Origin: Janthinobacterium saanense
GTDB lineage: Bacteria; Pseudomonadota; Gammaproteobacteria; Burkholderiales; Burkholderiaceae_D
Assembly: GCF_014200675.1 (NCBI RefSeq)
Contig: NZ_JACHCI010000003.1
Coordinates: 248,001 to 312,000 of the forward strand
Length of the DNA stretch: 64,000 nt
Direction: 5' to 3'
Shown: in pieces, positions 24,835-34,619 of the stretch
How the letters are laid out: each line of letters starts with the position of its first letter
Position numbering within the stretch: the stretch's first letter is position 1
Notes under the pieces: generated by a model
Seen by the model: the letters and a program-made list of their open reading frames with translations, nothing else
Told to the model about the DNA's origin: nothing
Databases searched by the model: none
Translations under genes and position numbers: made by a program

Positions 24835-25830
24835 ATGGCCTATCTGCGTTTGCATCTGCGTCACTTATTTACTAGCTTCATCGCCGCCTGCGCCTTGCTG
24901 GCGGCAATGCCTGCCGCCGCCGGGCAATGGGATTTCGGCCTCTACGCCAGCCTGTGGGGCTCGCGCGAATACCAGGTGTGGCTGCCGAGCAATTATCAGC
25001 CGGGTAGACCCTTGCCCGTGGTGTTGATGCTGCACGGCTGCGCTTCCGAGCCGAACAGCATGGCGGCCGTCAGCCGCTACAATGAACTGGCCGACCGCGA
25101 GAATTTTATCGTTGTGTATCCGCGCCAGAACGTCACGGCCAACCCCATGCGCTGCTGGAATTTCATGTTGCCGCTGAACCAGGAAAGGGGCACGGGCGAA
25201 CCTGCCGTTTTCATGGGCATCTTGAACAAGGTCAAGAGTAAATACAGCGTCGACCAGCACCGCGTGTACGTCACGGGCATTTCGGCCGGTGGCGCGATGG
25301 CGTCCATCATGGCCGCTTGCTATTCGGATGTGTTCGCTGCCGTGATGGTGCATTCGGGCGGCATGTACAAGGGCGCGACCGGCTTGGTGACGGCGGCCGA
25401 TTCGCTCTTCAATGGCAGTGCGTTCGATCCCAGGGTGCGCGGCAAGGATGCCTGGCGCTGTTCCGGTTCACCGCGCCACTTGATGCCGACCATGGTGTTT
25501 CACGGCACGTTTGACATCGTCGTCAACCCGGTCAATGGCGAGCAAACCATCGAGCAATTCCTGAAGACCAGCGATTATGGCGACGATGGCCTGGACAATG
25601 ACAGCGTGCGCTACCGTGCCGACAGCATCGTGCGCCAGACGGTGCCGTATGGCCGCAGCTACACCATCGACACCTATATTTCCAACGGGATTGTGGTCGC
25701 CCAGAAATACACGGTGGAAGGCATGAACCACGCCTGGAGCGGTGGTCCTCCGGGCTGGCCCTTCAGCGATGAGCTGGGCCCGGACGCCACCACCATCAGC
25801 TGGAATTTCTTCAAGAATTACCAGCGCTGA
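24835..25830 (+). CDS. secreted PHB-depolymerase-like esterase
   Basis: A 331-residue exported hydrolase. ATG 24835 is chosen because GGAG stands six bases upstream; ATG 24823 is also in frame. The signal peptide MAYLRLHLRHLFTSFIAACA ends near MPAAAG. The mature part follows the esterase/PHB depolymerase family: VVLMLHGCASEPNSMA (oxyanion), GISAGGAMAS (nucleophile Ser), FHGTFDIVVNP (acid) and GMNHAWSGG (His). There is no substrate-binding domain, so native solid PHB is a less likely substrate than short polyester or acetylated material. It is the last gene of the TetR-controlled set. Confidence 0.9.
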   Translation: MAYLRLHLRHLFTSFIAACALLAAMPAAAGQWDFGLYASLWGSREYQVWLPSNYQPGRPLPVVLMLHGCASEPNSMAAVSRYNELADRENFIVVYPRQNVTANPMRCWNFMLPLNQERGTGEPAVFMGILNKVKSKYSVDQHRVYVTGISAGGAMASIMAACYSDVFAAVMVHSGGMYKGATGLVTAADSLFNGSAFDPRVRGKDAWRCSGSPRHLMPTMVFHGTFDIVVNPVNGEQTIEQFLKTSDYGDDGLDNDSVRYRADSIVRQTVPYGRSYTIDTYISNGIVVAQKYTVEGMNHAWSGGPPGWPFSDELGPDATTISWNFFKNYQR

Positions 25831-25834
25831 CCTT

Positions 25835-26812
25835 TTACTTGAGCAGCCGCTGCATGAAGACATTGAAAAAGCGCGGCTGGTCCGAGGCCAGGCACACCTG
25901 GGCGTTGGGCTTGCCTGCGCCCTCACGCGTGTAGCCCTCATCGGTGACCGTGATGTGCAACGGGGTCACGGGGCAACTGTCCGGATCGATCAGGTAGGTG
26001 ACGGGCACCACGTCGAATAGCGAGGGCATATTGCTGGACCACGGTTGATAGGCATCTATCCACTGGTGGTACAGCAGGGTGATGGCGTCCGTCACCGGCG
26101 AGCCGTGGCCGAAGATGGCGTTGCGTTCGACTTCATCGAGGCGTATCTGGGTCGAGTCGAGCGGCATCATGACGATGGGCACGCCGGAGCCGAACAGCGC
26201 CTGCGCGCCTTTCACGTCGGAAGCGATGTTGTATTCCTTGTCGGCCGGGCGGCTGGCCACATACTGCGATTTGCGGTAGCCGGCGCGTACCGAGCCGCCC
26301 ATCATGACCACTTGTTTCAAGGCGCCGAAAGCGGTCTTGTCGCGTGCAATGGCGGCGCCCACGTTGGTCAATGGACCGAGGGCCAGCAAAGTGATCTGGC
26401 CGGGCTGGCGCGCCGCTTCGCGCAAGATGAAATCGACGGCGCCCACTTGCGGCGCCGGCGCCTGTCCCCGCTGCGCGTAACGCGCTTGCGTGAAGGGTGT
26501 CGGGTTGTTGGTGGTCACGATGCCTTGCGCGACAGGAATGCCGGCGTGACCCGTTTCGCGCAGCAAACGTTCCAGCAGGCGGCCGCGCAAGGCCGTGTCG
26601 CCCCACGCCGTGGTGATGCCGACGATCTCGATATCGGGGCTTTGCAGCAACAGGGCCAGCGCAAAGGCGTCGTCGATATCGTCGCCGATATCCATGTCGA
26701 CAATGACTTTATGGGCGGGCTGGACAGCCGGAGCGGCAAAGGCCGTGTTGCCGCACAGGGCGGCGGCTAACAGCGGAAGCAAAGAACGAAGCAAAAGACG
26801 GCGCAGTAACAT
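25835..26812 (-). CDS. exported inosine-uridine nucleoside hydrolase
   Basis: A 325-residue nucleoside N-ribohydrolase with a signal peptide (MLLRRLLLRSLLPLLAAALC). ATG 26812 is chosen as it begins this signal. The N-terminal metal motif VIVDMDIGDDIDDAFAL, with the aspartate cluster of the family, is intact. Further marks are TNNPTPF, LLALGPLTNVGAAI and QVVMMGGSV. The DVVPVTYLIDPD segment carries the distal acid. It should split ribonucleosides outside the cytoplasm. It is convergent with the esterase, four bases apart. Confidence 0.92.
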   Translation of the reverse strand: MLLRRLLLRSLLPLLAAALCGNTAFAAPAVQPAHKVIVDMDIGDDIDDAFALALLLQSPDIEIVGITTAWGDTALRGRLLERLLRETGHAGIPVAQGIVTTNNPTPFTQARYAQRGQAPAPQVGAVDFILREAARQPGQITLLALGPLTNVGAAIARDKTAFGALKQVVMMGGSVRAGYRKSQYVASRPADKEYNIASDVKGAQALFGSGVPIVMMPLDSTQIRLDEVERNAIFGHGSPVTDAITLLYHQWIDAYQPWSSNMPSLFDVVPVTYLIDPDSCPVTPLHITVTDEGYTREGAGKPNAQVCLASDQPRFFNVFMQRLLK

Positions 26813-26907
26813 GGTCGACCTGGGGAAGTAGTGGGGGCGGGCCGATTTTAGCAGGCAGGCACAGACTGGGTACAATGGTTGACACCCTCATCCATGTGAA
26901 AGCTGTT

Positions 26908-27774
26908 ATGTTGCCTTCTCGTCTATTGCCTGCCGCCGTGTGCTTATTATTGATGGGCGGCTGCGGCAGTCTCGGCATGGAGTCGCCATCGGCAGACTAT
27001 GCCGCCGCCTTTGAGCAGGCGGCCAGCCAGGACAGCATGCGCGCCGAGTGCGACTGGGGCGTGCATTACGCGCCGGTAGCAGTGCCGGGCGCCACGGTGG
27101 CCCAGTTAAAGGCGATCGCCACCAGCCGCCTGGCAGCCTTGCATTTGACGCCGGCCTGGCAACTCGATATGCCCGAGAGCCAGGCGCACAGTTTCACCGA
27201 TAGCGCGCAAGACCGCGCCGGCCTGCAATTGCTGCTGAGCATAGTGCTGCCCGCGCTGGAACGGTATCCCGTCTCCGTCTTTGCGCAGACGGGCTTGCGT
27301 CATGTGGTGCTGGTGAAAGACTTGAGCGTGGACGGCCAGCGCCGGCTGGCCATGCCGGCGCCCGAAATCGATAGCGTGGTGTATGCCGACAATATGCTGG
27401 CCGCGCTGTGTCCGGCCGGCATGGAAATGCGCGTGCACCACGAGTTTTACCATTTCATCGAATACCGCCAATTCAACGATTTTTATTACCGCGACCCCGT
27501 CTGGCTGGCCCTGAATCCGCCCGACACCAAATATGGCCATGGCGGCGTGACCGCCTACGGCAAAGGCTTCCAGAACCTGGGCCACCCGCATGCCGGCATG
27601 GTCAGCATGTACGCCGAATACGGCCCTGAGGAAGACAAGGCCGAAGTGTTTGGCTGGATGATGACGCCGGCCTATGCATCGCGGCTGCAGCAATGGACCT
27701 TGACCGACACCTCCTTGCAAGCCAAGCGGCAGTTGTTGCGCGGGGTATTGAACAGTCCGGCAAATTCTTACTGA
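26908..27774 (+). CDS. lipoprotein, putative zinc metallopeptidase
   Basis: A 288-residue lipoprotein starting at ATG 26908. The signal peptide ends in the lipobox LMGGC. In the middle, MRVHHEFYHFIEY holds an HExxH-type zinc motif (HEFYH), and EYGPEEDKAEVFGWMM offers a possible third ligand acid. No standard peptidase family can be named with certainty, and the rest is not recognised. It is divergent from the nucleoside hydrolase, and the T6SS genes follow 92 bases downstream. Confidence 0.65.
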   Translation: MLPSRLLPAAVCLLLMGGCGSLGMESPSADYAAAFEQAASQDSMRAECDWGVHYAPVAVPGATVAQLKAIATSRLAALHLTPAWQLDMPESQAHSFTDSAQDRAGLQLLLSIVLPALERYPVSVFAQTGLRHVVLVKDLSVDGQRRLAMPAPEIDSVVYADNMLAALCPAGMEMRVHHEFYHFIEYRQFNDFYYRDPVWLALNPPDTKYGHGGVTAYGKGFQNLGHPHAGMVSMYAEYGPEEDKAEVFGWMMTPAYASRLQQWTLTDTSLQAKRQLLRGVLNSPANSY

Positions 27775-27866
27775 ATATCAAGTTCTTCATCCGTTTCGCG
27801 TGGCATTGTCGTTGCTCTTGACTGGCTTGTGCCGTGCGCCAGTGCGTCTAGCCTGGGGAGACAGCG

Positions 27867-30674
27867 ATGGATGGGGACAGTGCGCATTTCATGGAGCCGG
27901 GCGGTATCGCGGCGTTTGGTGCTAACCGGCCGCTACGTTTGCGCCTGGCGGCGTCGCCGGCATTGCCTGCCGGGCTATTGATACCGCAGCGTATTGCTGG
28001 CAGCGAAGCCGTGTGCGGCGGCATCGAGTATCGCGCGCTATGTTTTTCCAACCAGGCCAATCTGCCGCTGAACGCCTTGATTGCCTTGCCAGCCGCGCTC
28101 GATATCGTCACGGACCAGGGGCAGTTGCGCAGTATCTGCGGCATCGTGACGCAGGCCAGCGCCGGAGATAACGATGGTGCGCTGGCCAGCTATCAGCTAG
28201 TGCTGACGGATGCCTTCAGCATCATGGAAAAGCGCATCAATACGCGCGTTTTTCGCCGCCAGACAGATATCGACATCGTCAAGATACTGTTAGACGAATG
28301 GATACGCAGCAACACCGTGCTGGCCCATGCCTTCGATTATGTGTTTGCCGATTTCTTCGATATGCAGACTTACCCGCAGCGCGAGTTTGTCATGCAGCAC
28401 AATGAATCCGATACGGCTTTTGTGCGGCGTTTGCTCAAGCGCAGCGGCGTCGCCTGGTTCTTTCGCGCCGCCGATGGACAAACCAGTCCCCATGCCGAGC
28501 CGGCGCATACCCTGGTGCTGTTCAATCACGCCGATAGTTTGCGCCAGAGCAAGGCTGGCACGGTGCGCTATCACGCGGACCGTGCCACCGAAGAGCGCGA
28601 TACCCTGACTTCCTGGAGCGAGGTGCGCAAGCTACAGCCAGGCACGGTGTCCCGCCATAGCTGGAATGCCGAGCATCCGCGTGCGCGGCCGTTCATGAGT
28701 GCAGAGGCCACTGGCCAGGCCCGGCAAGGCATGCATGGCAACGCGATTGCCGCCAGCCTCGATGATTATCTGGTGCTGCCGCCGTGTGCTGCCAGGAATC
28801 ATGATGCTTTATGCCGGTTAGGTGAGCTGGCGATGCAGCGCCATGATTACGAGAGCAATTGTTTTCATGCAAAAGGCAGCGTGCGCGACCTGTGTGCCGG
28901 TGAATTCTTTAGCCTGACTGAACATCCCGATATCGATGCACTGCCCGGGACCGAGCGCGATTTCGTCGTCACTTCCTTGCGGGTAGCGGCACAGAATAAT
29001 CTGCCCAGGGAACTTGCTGCCAGGGTAGCGCGCCTGTTCATGCGCAACCGCTGGCTGACGGAGGGCGAAACGCAGTCGCAGCGTGAATTGGCGGCGGGCG
29101 TGGATGCCGGGCCATTACGCATGCAGATAGAATTGACGGCCGTGCGGCGCGGTGTCGCGATCGTTCCCGCCTATGATCCCCGCGCCGACTTGCCGGCTGT
29201 CACCATGCAAAGCGGGGTCGTCGTCGGGCCCGCCAATGAAGAGGTGTATTGCGATGCCCACGGCCGCGTCAAAGTACGTTTCCCTGCCACGCGCCCGATC
29301 GATCATCAGCATGCCAGCGGGGCGGGCGCGTCGGACACCGATGCCGATTCGGCCTGGGTGCGTGTCGCTTCCAGCTGGGCTGGCAACGGCCCTGGCAGCG
29401 CGCAGCAATGCGGTTACCTGGGCTTGCCACGCGTGGGCAGCGAAGTGTTGCTGGACTTCCTGGGTGGCGATCCGGACCGGCCGATGATCGTCGGCCAGTT
29501 GTACAACCACAGTGCCCAGCCCATTGCCTTGAGCCGGGCAGGCGAGTTGCCGGGGAACCGGTATTTGTCCGGCATCAAGAGCCGTGAAATCAAGGGTACG
29601 CGCGCCAATCAGCTGCGCTTCGACGATACCCAGGGCCAGATCAATGCCCAGCTTGCCAGCGAGCATGGCACCAGCCAGCTCAACCTGGGCTGGCTGACGC
29701 AAGACCGGCGCAACGGCAGTGGCGAGGCGCGGGGCGAGGGGGCGGAATTGCGTACCGATGAGCAACTCGCTTTGCGGGCTGGCAAGGGCATGTTGATCTC
29801 TGCCTGGAAACGCGTGAATGGCGATGGTGGGCATTTGTCCCGCAGCGAGTATCTGGGCCTGATGGAAAACTGCCTTCAGCTTTTCCGTTCGCTGGGGAAA
29901 TATGCCGCCGCCCACCAGGCGCTGGACAATGATGAAGCGCCGCAGCAGGCCCTGCAGCAAAGCTTGAAAAGCTGGGAGGGCGGCAGCAATACCGAGCCGC
30001 GCGCCGAGCCGGGTGGCGCGCCTGTGATCGCCGTCACGGCGCCGGCCGGCATCAGTTTTGCCAGCTCGAAAGCCATCATCAGTTATGCCGCAGGGAGTAT
30101 CGACACGGTGGCGCAGCAGCATTGGCAAGCGGTTGCCGGCCAGCGTTATAGCGTGAATGCGGGCAAGGGTATTTCCCTGTTCGCGCATGCGGACGGTATC
30201 CGTGCGATTGCCCATCATGGCAAATTTCTGTTGCAGAGCCAGCATGACGATATGGACCTCAACGCAGGCAAAAGCCTGAAGCTGACGGCCAGCGACGGCA
30301 AGCTGACGGCCATGGCCGATGAAATCGTCCTCATTTCCAAGCATGGCGCCTTTATCCGCATCGGCGATGGCATCACTTTTGGCAGCAAGTCGCCGCTGAA
30401 ATTCAATGCGCCCAATTTCGTCTTCAATGATCCGCAAAGCATGGAAGTGCAATTGCCCGCCTTTTCCGACGGCAAGGCGGATCAGCAATTCATGTTTCAG
30501 TACGAAGGCGATGACAGCCAGGAACCGCAGTTGGCGCCGCAGGCGCATTTTGACGTGAAGCTCGGCGATGGGTCATCGGCAAGCGGGCGCAGCGATGGGG
30601 CTGGCAAGACAGACGTGCTGGAGCGTGCCGCGATGCACCTGGCCGGCATCGAAGTGTTCAATAACAAGGATTGA
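27867..30674 (+). CDS. vgrG: T6SS spike protein VgrG with DUF2345 tail
   Basis: A 935-residue VgrG, the trimeric spike of a type VI secretion system. ATG 27867 is preceded by GGGGAGA. The gp27-like part covers about 30-430 (FVMQHNESDTAFVRRLLKRSG is typical). The gp5-like OB part follows with VYCDAHGRVKVRFPATR and GLPRVGSEVLLDFLGGDPDRP. A C-terminal DUF2345 needle occupies about 700-880. The tail beyond is short and has no enzyme motif, so it is not an evolved VgrG. It heads a four-gene module (spike, lipase, adaptor, PAAR). Confidence 0.96.
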   Translation: MDGDSAHFMEPGGIAAFGANRPLRLRLAASPALPAGLLIPQRIAGSEAVCGGIEYRALCFSNQANLPLNALIALPAALDIVTDQGQLRSICGIVTQASAGDNDGALASYQLVLTDAFSIMEKRINTRVFRRQTDIDIVKILLDEWIRSNTVLAHAFDYVFADFFDMQTYPQREFVMQHNESDTAFVRRLLKRSGVAWFFRAADGQTSPHAEPAHTLVLFNHADSLRQSKAGTVRYHADRATEERDTLTSWSEVRKLQPGTVSRHSWNAEHPRARPFMSAEATGQARQGMHGNAIAASLDDYLVLPPCAARNHDALCRLGELAMQRHDYESNCFHAKGSVRDLCAGEFFSLTEHPDIDALPGTERDFVVTSLRVAAQNNLPRELAARVARLFMRNRWLTEGETQSQRELAAGVDAGPLRMQIELTAVRRGVAIVPAYDPRADLPAVTMQSGVVVGPANEEVYCDAHGRVKVRFPATRPIDHQHASGAGASDTDADSAWVRVASSWAGNGPGSAQQCGYLGLPRVGSEVLLDFLGGDPDRPMIVGQLYNHSAQPIALSRAGELPGNRYLSGIKSREIKGTRANQLRFDDTQGQINAQLASEHGTSQLNLGWLTQDRRNGSGEARGEGAELRTDEQLALRAGKGMLISAWKRVNGDGGHLSRSEYLGLMENCLQLFRSLGKYAAAHQALDNDEAPQQALQQSLKSWEGGSNTEPRAEPGGAPVIAVTAPAGISFASSKAIISYAAGSIDTVAQQHWQAVAGQRYSVNAGKGISLFAHADGIRAIAHHGKFLLQSQHDDMDLNAGKSLKLTASDGKLTAMADEIVLISKHGAFIRIGDGITFGSKSPLKFNAPNFVFNDPQSMEVQLPAFSDGKADQQFMFQYEGDDSQEPQLAPQAHFDVKLGDGSSASGRSDGAGKTDVLERAAMHLAGIEVFNNKD

Positions 30675-30692
30675 GAACATGGGGAGGCAAGC

Positions 30693-32963
30693 ATGGGAAC
30701 ATATCCGAAAATGCCGTATGTGGTAGGCGAGGAGGTGGGCATCCTGCATTGCGAACGCAGCGTGTGCAAGAAGGTCAGGATACGCCGCAATTTGCCCGGC
30801 AATATCATCGTCACCCATGGCGTCAATGACGTGGGCGTCAGCTACAAGGCGGTGGAAGACGGCTTGTGCGCGGGCCTGGCCGCCAGGCTGGGGCGCCCTT
30901 TCCATCCTGCCAGTTATCGCATGCCGGTGGACGCAGATCAACACAAGCTGGAAGATGATCCCGATGCCGTGTTCTTCAAGCGCAGCGTAGCCAAGGATAC
31001 CAATAGCCCGGTGATTCCGTTTTACTGGGGCTACCGCGAAGTCGAGGGCAAGAGCAGCACCATGCGCGGCCAGTTCATTGACCGCTATGGCAACCGCCTG
31101 GACAAGGATTTGTCGAAGGAGGGCGGCCCCTTCGGCAACGCCACCAGCAGCTTGCCCGATATGTGGCGCAGGGGCATGTATGCACCGGTCGATCCCGTGG
31201 GCGATCCCTTGCGCCCGCTCAGGACGGCGCCCGGACGTATGTATATGGTGCTGGCGGCCCAGCGTCTGGCGGCATTGATTTCCATGATCCGCGATTACGA
31301 TGAACAGGATACCGTCAGCATCGTGGCGCATAGCCAGGGCTGTTTGCTGTCCTTGCTGGCGCAAGCCATGCTGATGGAAAAGGGACTGGCGCCGGCCGAT
31401 AACCTGATCCTGACGCATCCGCCTTACAGCCTGGTGGACAATCTTCCCATGCTGATGAAGGTGGCCAGTTCTCTCGATGGCGGGGAAGATGCGGCGATGA
31501 AACCGTATTACGGTTTGCTTGATGGCGGACAGACGCTGTCTGCTCGCCTGAAAACGCTGGTCAATATCGTGGCGGGCGTGGCGAAAGGCGATGGTAAAGC
31601 CTGCCTTCCTTCTTTTGCTGACTTGAAAGCCGACCAGCATCGTGGCATGGTTGGCAGCAACTGGCAAAGCGCGGCGGACCGTGACAACCGCCGCAAGGTG
31701 TATCTGTATTTCTGCCCTGAAGACATGACGGTGGCGCTCGATAATATCCAGGGCATCGGCTGGGATGGCGTGCCCGATAGCGTGGCCGGCAGCGAGCTGG
31801 CAATGGAAGATCAAACATATGGCATGGATGGCATGGTGTACTCAACTGGCCGGTCTGAGCTGGTGACGCGTCCCCATGTACGTAAGGCATTGTCGGAGTT
31901 GGGCAGCAGGTTTTATCAGCGGGTGTTCAGTGCAAAGGCCAGGCTGGACCCGCTCACGGGAAAGACGGGAGTATCGCTGGTCGGCAAGGCGCCGCCTTTT
32001 GATTTCCCCTTGCGCCTGGCGACGGAAACGGAACAGTCGCATGTGGAAGCTTCGCTGCGCGGCAACCGTGCCTCGCACAAGAAAGTGGCCTGGCCGCTTG
32101 ACACTAAACTCGGCAAGGACGAACAGCGCAATGGCGTGCGCACCATCACCGGTGAAGCCTTGACACAGCCGGTGCCGGCCGACTTGCGTGGCGCGTCGCA
32201 AATCGATCCGGCAAATATTCCTGCAACGTCCATGATGAGCAACCGGCGCCCGCAAGACCAGGGGCCGGCCGAGATGGTCGATCCCTGCGACGCACCCGTG
32301 GCACTGACCAGCGGGCGCGGCTTGCAGGCCATGAGCGAAGAACGCCCCGATCCGGCCGGATACCGGCGCTTTCCCGAGCGAGACGAACCGGTGCGCCAGG
32401 CGGAACTGGCGCAGATGACGCTCGCCTACAACAAGGAAAAGAAGCTCGATGACAAGGGAGTACTCAATCAGCGCACGGTGACCGCCGCCGTGCGCAAGAC
32501 GAATGGCACCGTCCTGGCGGTGATCCAGGAAAGCCCGAACGAGGCGCGCCTGCGCTGGCAGCGTGAAGTGAGCCCCAAATCCTTCCATAGTTCGATCATC
32601 GGCAGCGAAAAGAATCACCGCCAGGTGACGGCCTACGACGTGGCGATTGGCAGCGGCAAGGCTTCGTCCGACCCGCAGTTTTATGCTTATTTGTGTGCGG
32701 TGGCGGATTGGCGGGTGAAGGTGCCCAAGAAAAATGAAGCGCCAAGAGAGGGGATCCTATTGTGGAGTCGATTTTGTACTTTGTACTCATCGTATTTAGG
32801 TGTTGAACCAGCATGGCGAAAGATGGTTATTGAGGGAGGCGCTAACTATTACAACACCGGGATATTGCCACCAAGCTTGCCGCTGTTGTCCGGTGCCTTA
32901 TGGGAGATCGTGGTATCTGAAACGCGAGACAGGAAGGTCGTTACTGGCAAGTCTAAAAAGTAA
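30693..32963 (+). CDS. Tle3-like T6SS lipase effector (DUF3274)
   Basis: A 756-residue alpha/beta hydrolase of the Tle3 type. THGVND (41-46) provides the oxyanion part and VAHSQG (211-216) the nucleophile Ser214. The C-terminal half resembles DUF3274, the domain typical of Tle3 effectors. Tle3 of Pseudomonas aeruginosa is delivered by VgrG2b and is toxic in the periplasm. Here the gene lies 18 bases behind vgrG and directly before a DUF2875 adaptor, the same partners. There is no signal peptide, as expected for a T6SS effector. The last ~70 residues are encoded by distinctly more AT-rich DNA, which may mark an exchanged tip. Confidence 0.85.
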   Translation: MGTYPKMPYVVGEEVGILHCERSVCKKVRIRRNLPGNIIVTHGVNDVGVSYKAVEDGLCAGLAARLGRPFHPASYRMPVDADQHKLEDDPDAVFFKRSVAKDTNSPVIPFYWGYREVEGKSSTMRGQFIDRYGNRLDKDLSKEGGPFGNATSSLPDMWRRGMYAPVDPVGDPLRPLRTAPGRMYMVLAAQRLAALISMIRDYDEQDTVSIVAHSQGCLLSLLAQAMLMEKGLAPADNLILTHPPYSLVDNLPMLMKVASSLDGGEDAAMKPYYGLLDGGQTLSARLKTLVNIVAGVAKGDGKACLPSFADLKADQHRGMVGSNWQSAADRDNRRKVYLYFCPEDMTVALDNIQGIGWDGVPDSVAGSELAMEDQTYGMDGMVYSTGRSELVTRPHVRKALSELGSRFYQRVFSAKARLDPLTGKTGVSLVGKAPPFDFPLRLATETEQSHVEASLRGNRASHKKVAWPLDTKLGKDEQRNGVRTITGEALTQPVPADLRGASQIDPANIPATSMMSNRRPQDQGPAEMVDPCDAPVALTSGRGLQAMSEERPDPAGYRRFPERDEPVRQAELAQMTLAYNKEKKLDDKGVLNQRTVTAAVRKTNGTVLAVIQESPNEARLRWQREVSPKSFHSSIIGSEKNHRQVTAYDVAIGSGKASSDPQFYAYLCAVADWRVKVPKKNEAPREGILLWSRFCTLYSSYLGVEPAWRKMVIEGGANYYNTGILPPSLPLLSGALWEIVVSETRDRKVVTGKSKK

Positions 32964-32981
32964 CAATGACTCTTTAAAAAG

Positions 32982-34607
32982 GTGATGGCAATGATGATAC
33001 GTTGGCTTGGTATATCAGTGGTAGTCGTTATGCTGTTTTTTGTGGTCTTGTGGTTAGGTGCTTTGTCGAAAAGCCAGGCACGTGAAATCGCCGTGCAAAG
33101 GCAGACAAAAGAAATCAAAGTACAAATGGACGAGGGCAAGGAGTATGTGCTGGAAATTATCGGCTTTGGCGTGACGCTTGATAAATACCGGCAAGCCAAA
33201 TTATGGGAAGCCCTGCAAAAGGGAAGTGCTTACACCAGCATACGCGAACAGGATCCCAATAAATATCCGTGGACCGGAATGGACAAGAATAGCCAGGGCG
33301 GTGGCAGGGCATGCGATGCCTTGGAAAATGGGGCTAACTTTACGCCCATGTATTGGGGCTTGCCATCGCTCTTTGCCGGTACGCCTATCCTGGATCCCGA
33401 TGAACAGCCAAGCATGGAAAACCCAATGGCAGGCCTGGTGGCGGGGGCTAGTACGATAGGGTTACCCTTTCATTTATTCTCAATTGGCCCTTGGAAACTG
33501 GATGAGCGGCCTGATCGTTTGCTGATAGAAGCGTTTGATTTTTTTGACCGGCACCCTGACGTACCCTATCTGCTGGTTCATTCTGAAGATAGTCCGGGTA
33601 CCCGTGATGGTAATAGTCAGCCTGGTGATCCGATGAAATTGAAAGATGGTTATTACATCCCGGACATGCCAGACGCCACGGCAGTGTTTGTGCTGGCACG
33701 CCGTGAGAGAGTGGATCCCTTGCGTCCGTTTGTATGGGAGGATCCCGAGAACAAGTTTTTGCAAGAGAAATTCAAATCGATGTATTACGACTTGAAAAGT
33801 GCGCTGGCAAAACCGGATAAAAAACTAGGTGAGAATTTTTCTCCCATGTCCCGTCAACCCACCGTCAGCGAATGGCTCTCCGCTGCCGCGGCCTTTGCCC
33901 GGCGTCCCGATATCCGGGGTGTCGGACTACACGCGTTCGACAAGATCAATCCCTGGTTAAACCGTCCGCCACAGGACTGGAAGCCGACACCGTGGTTTCC
34001 TATTCCGTGGAACCGCGAACAGATGGAGACTTTCGATCGTTTGCCTACCTTCGGTTTTGTGCATCGGCCAGTCTTCGTCAAGTTCACGGATGAGCAGGGC
34101 AAGCCTGTCACCCGGCGCGACGAGCGTCAGAAGCTGTTCAACGCGGGCTGGCAGCAAGCCTTGCAAACCTTGCCGGAAGTCCAGCGTAGCAAAGGGCCGG
34201 CGCGCATCGTGGCGGGCATGGGGCAGCAGAAGGAGCAGTTGTTGATGCTCGAAAGCATGTTGCATGAGTATGCTGCCCAGGGCGGTCCGGAAATCGATAG
34301 CAGCAAGGGCACGCAGTTCATCAACACCGATCTTCGCCTGGGCAATACGGGATCGGCCAGCTGGTTCATGCAAATGGCCATCGGCGTGATGGGCAGCTAC
34401 CGTGACGGTGGCGCCAGTGCCGCCATCAATTTGCGCGACCGTAACGAAGCCAGCATCATTTTTGTGACACCGCCCCCGGACAGCAAACGCAAGCAGCAGG
34501 ATGAGGGCGGTGATATCTTCCGTAGCCGGATTACTCCCGCCATCGACCCGGCCAACTATGTGGCGCCGTCAGTAGAAGCCTTGCTGCAAGAGCAGGCCTT
34601 AAAATAG
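32982..34607 (+). CDS. DUF2875 protein, Tla3-like effector adaptor
   Basis: A 541-residue protein with one N-terminal membrane segment (WLGISVVVVMLFFVVLWLG) and a large soluble part of the DUF2875 family. In Pseudomonas aeruginosa the DUF2875 protein Tla3 loads Tle3 onto VgrG2b. The neighbours here (vgrG and a Tle3-like gene) make the same role likely. An immunity role against the lipase cannot be ruled out. The first ~70 codons are AT-rich like the end of the lipase gene. Confidence 0.8.
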   Translation: MMAMMIRWLGISVVVVMLFFVVLWLGALSKSQAREIAVQRQTKEIKVQMDEGKEYVLEIIGFGVTLDKYRQAKLWEALQKGSAYTSIREQDPNKYPWTGMDKNSQGGGRACDALENGANFTPMYWGLPSLFAGTPILDPDEQPSMENPMAGLVAGASTIGLPFHLFSIGPWKLDERPDRLLIEAFDFFDRHPDVPYLLVHSEDSPGTRDGNSQPGDPMKLKDGYYIPDMPDATAVFVLARRERVDPLRPFVWEDPENKFLQEKFKSMYYDLKSALAKPDKKLGENFSPMSRQPTVSEWLSAAAAFARRPDIRGVGLHAFDKINPWLNRPPQDWKPTPWFPIPWNREQMETFDRLPTFGFVHRPVFVKFTDEQGKPVTRRDERQKLFNAGWQQALQTLPEVQRSKGPARIVAGMGQQKEQLLMLESMLHEYAAQGGPEIDSSKGTQFINTDLRLGNTGSASWFMQMAIGVMGSYRDGGASAAINLRDRNEASIIFVTPPPDSKRKQQDEGGDIFRSRITPAIDPANYVAPSVEALLQEQALK

Positions 34608-34619
34608 TCGGGAGAAAAG

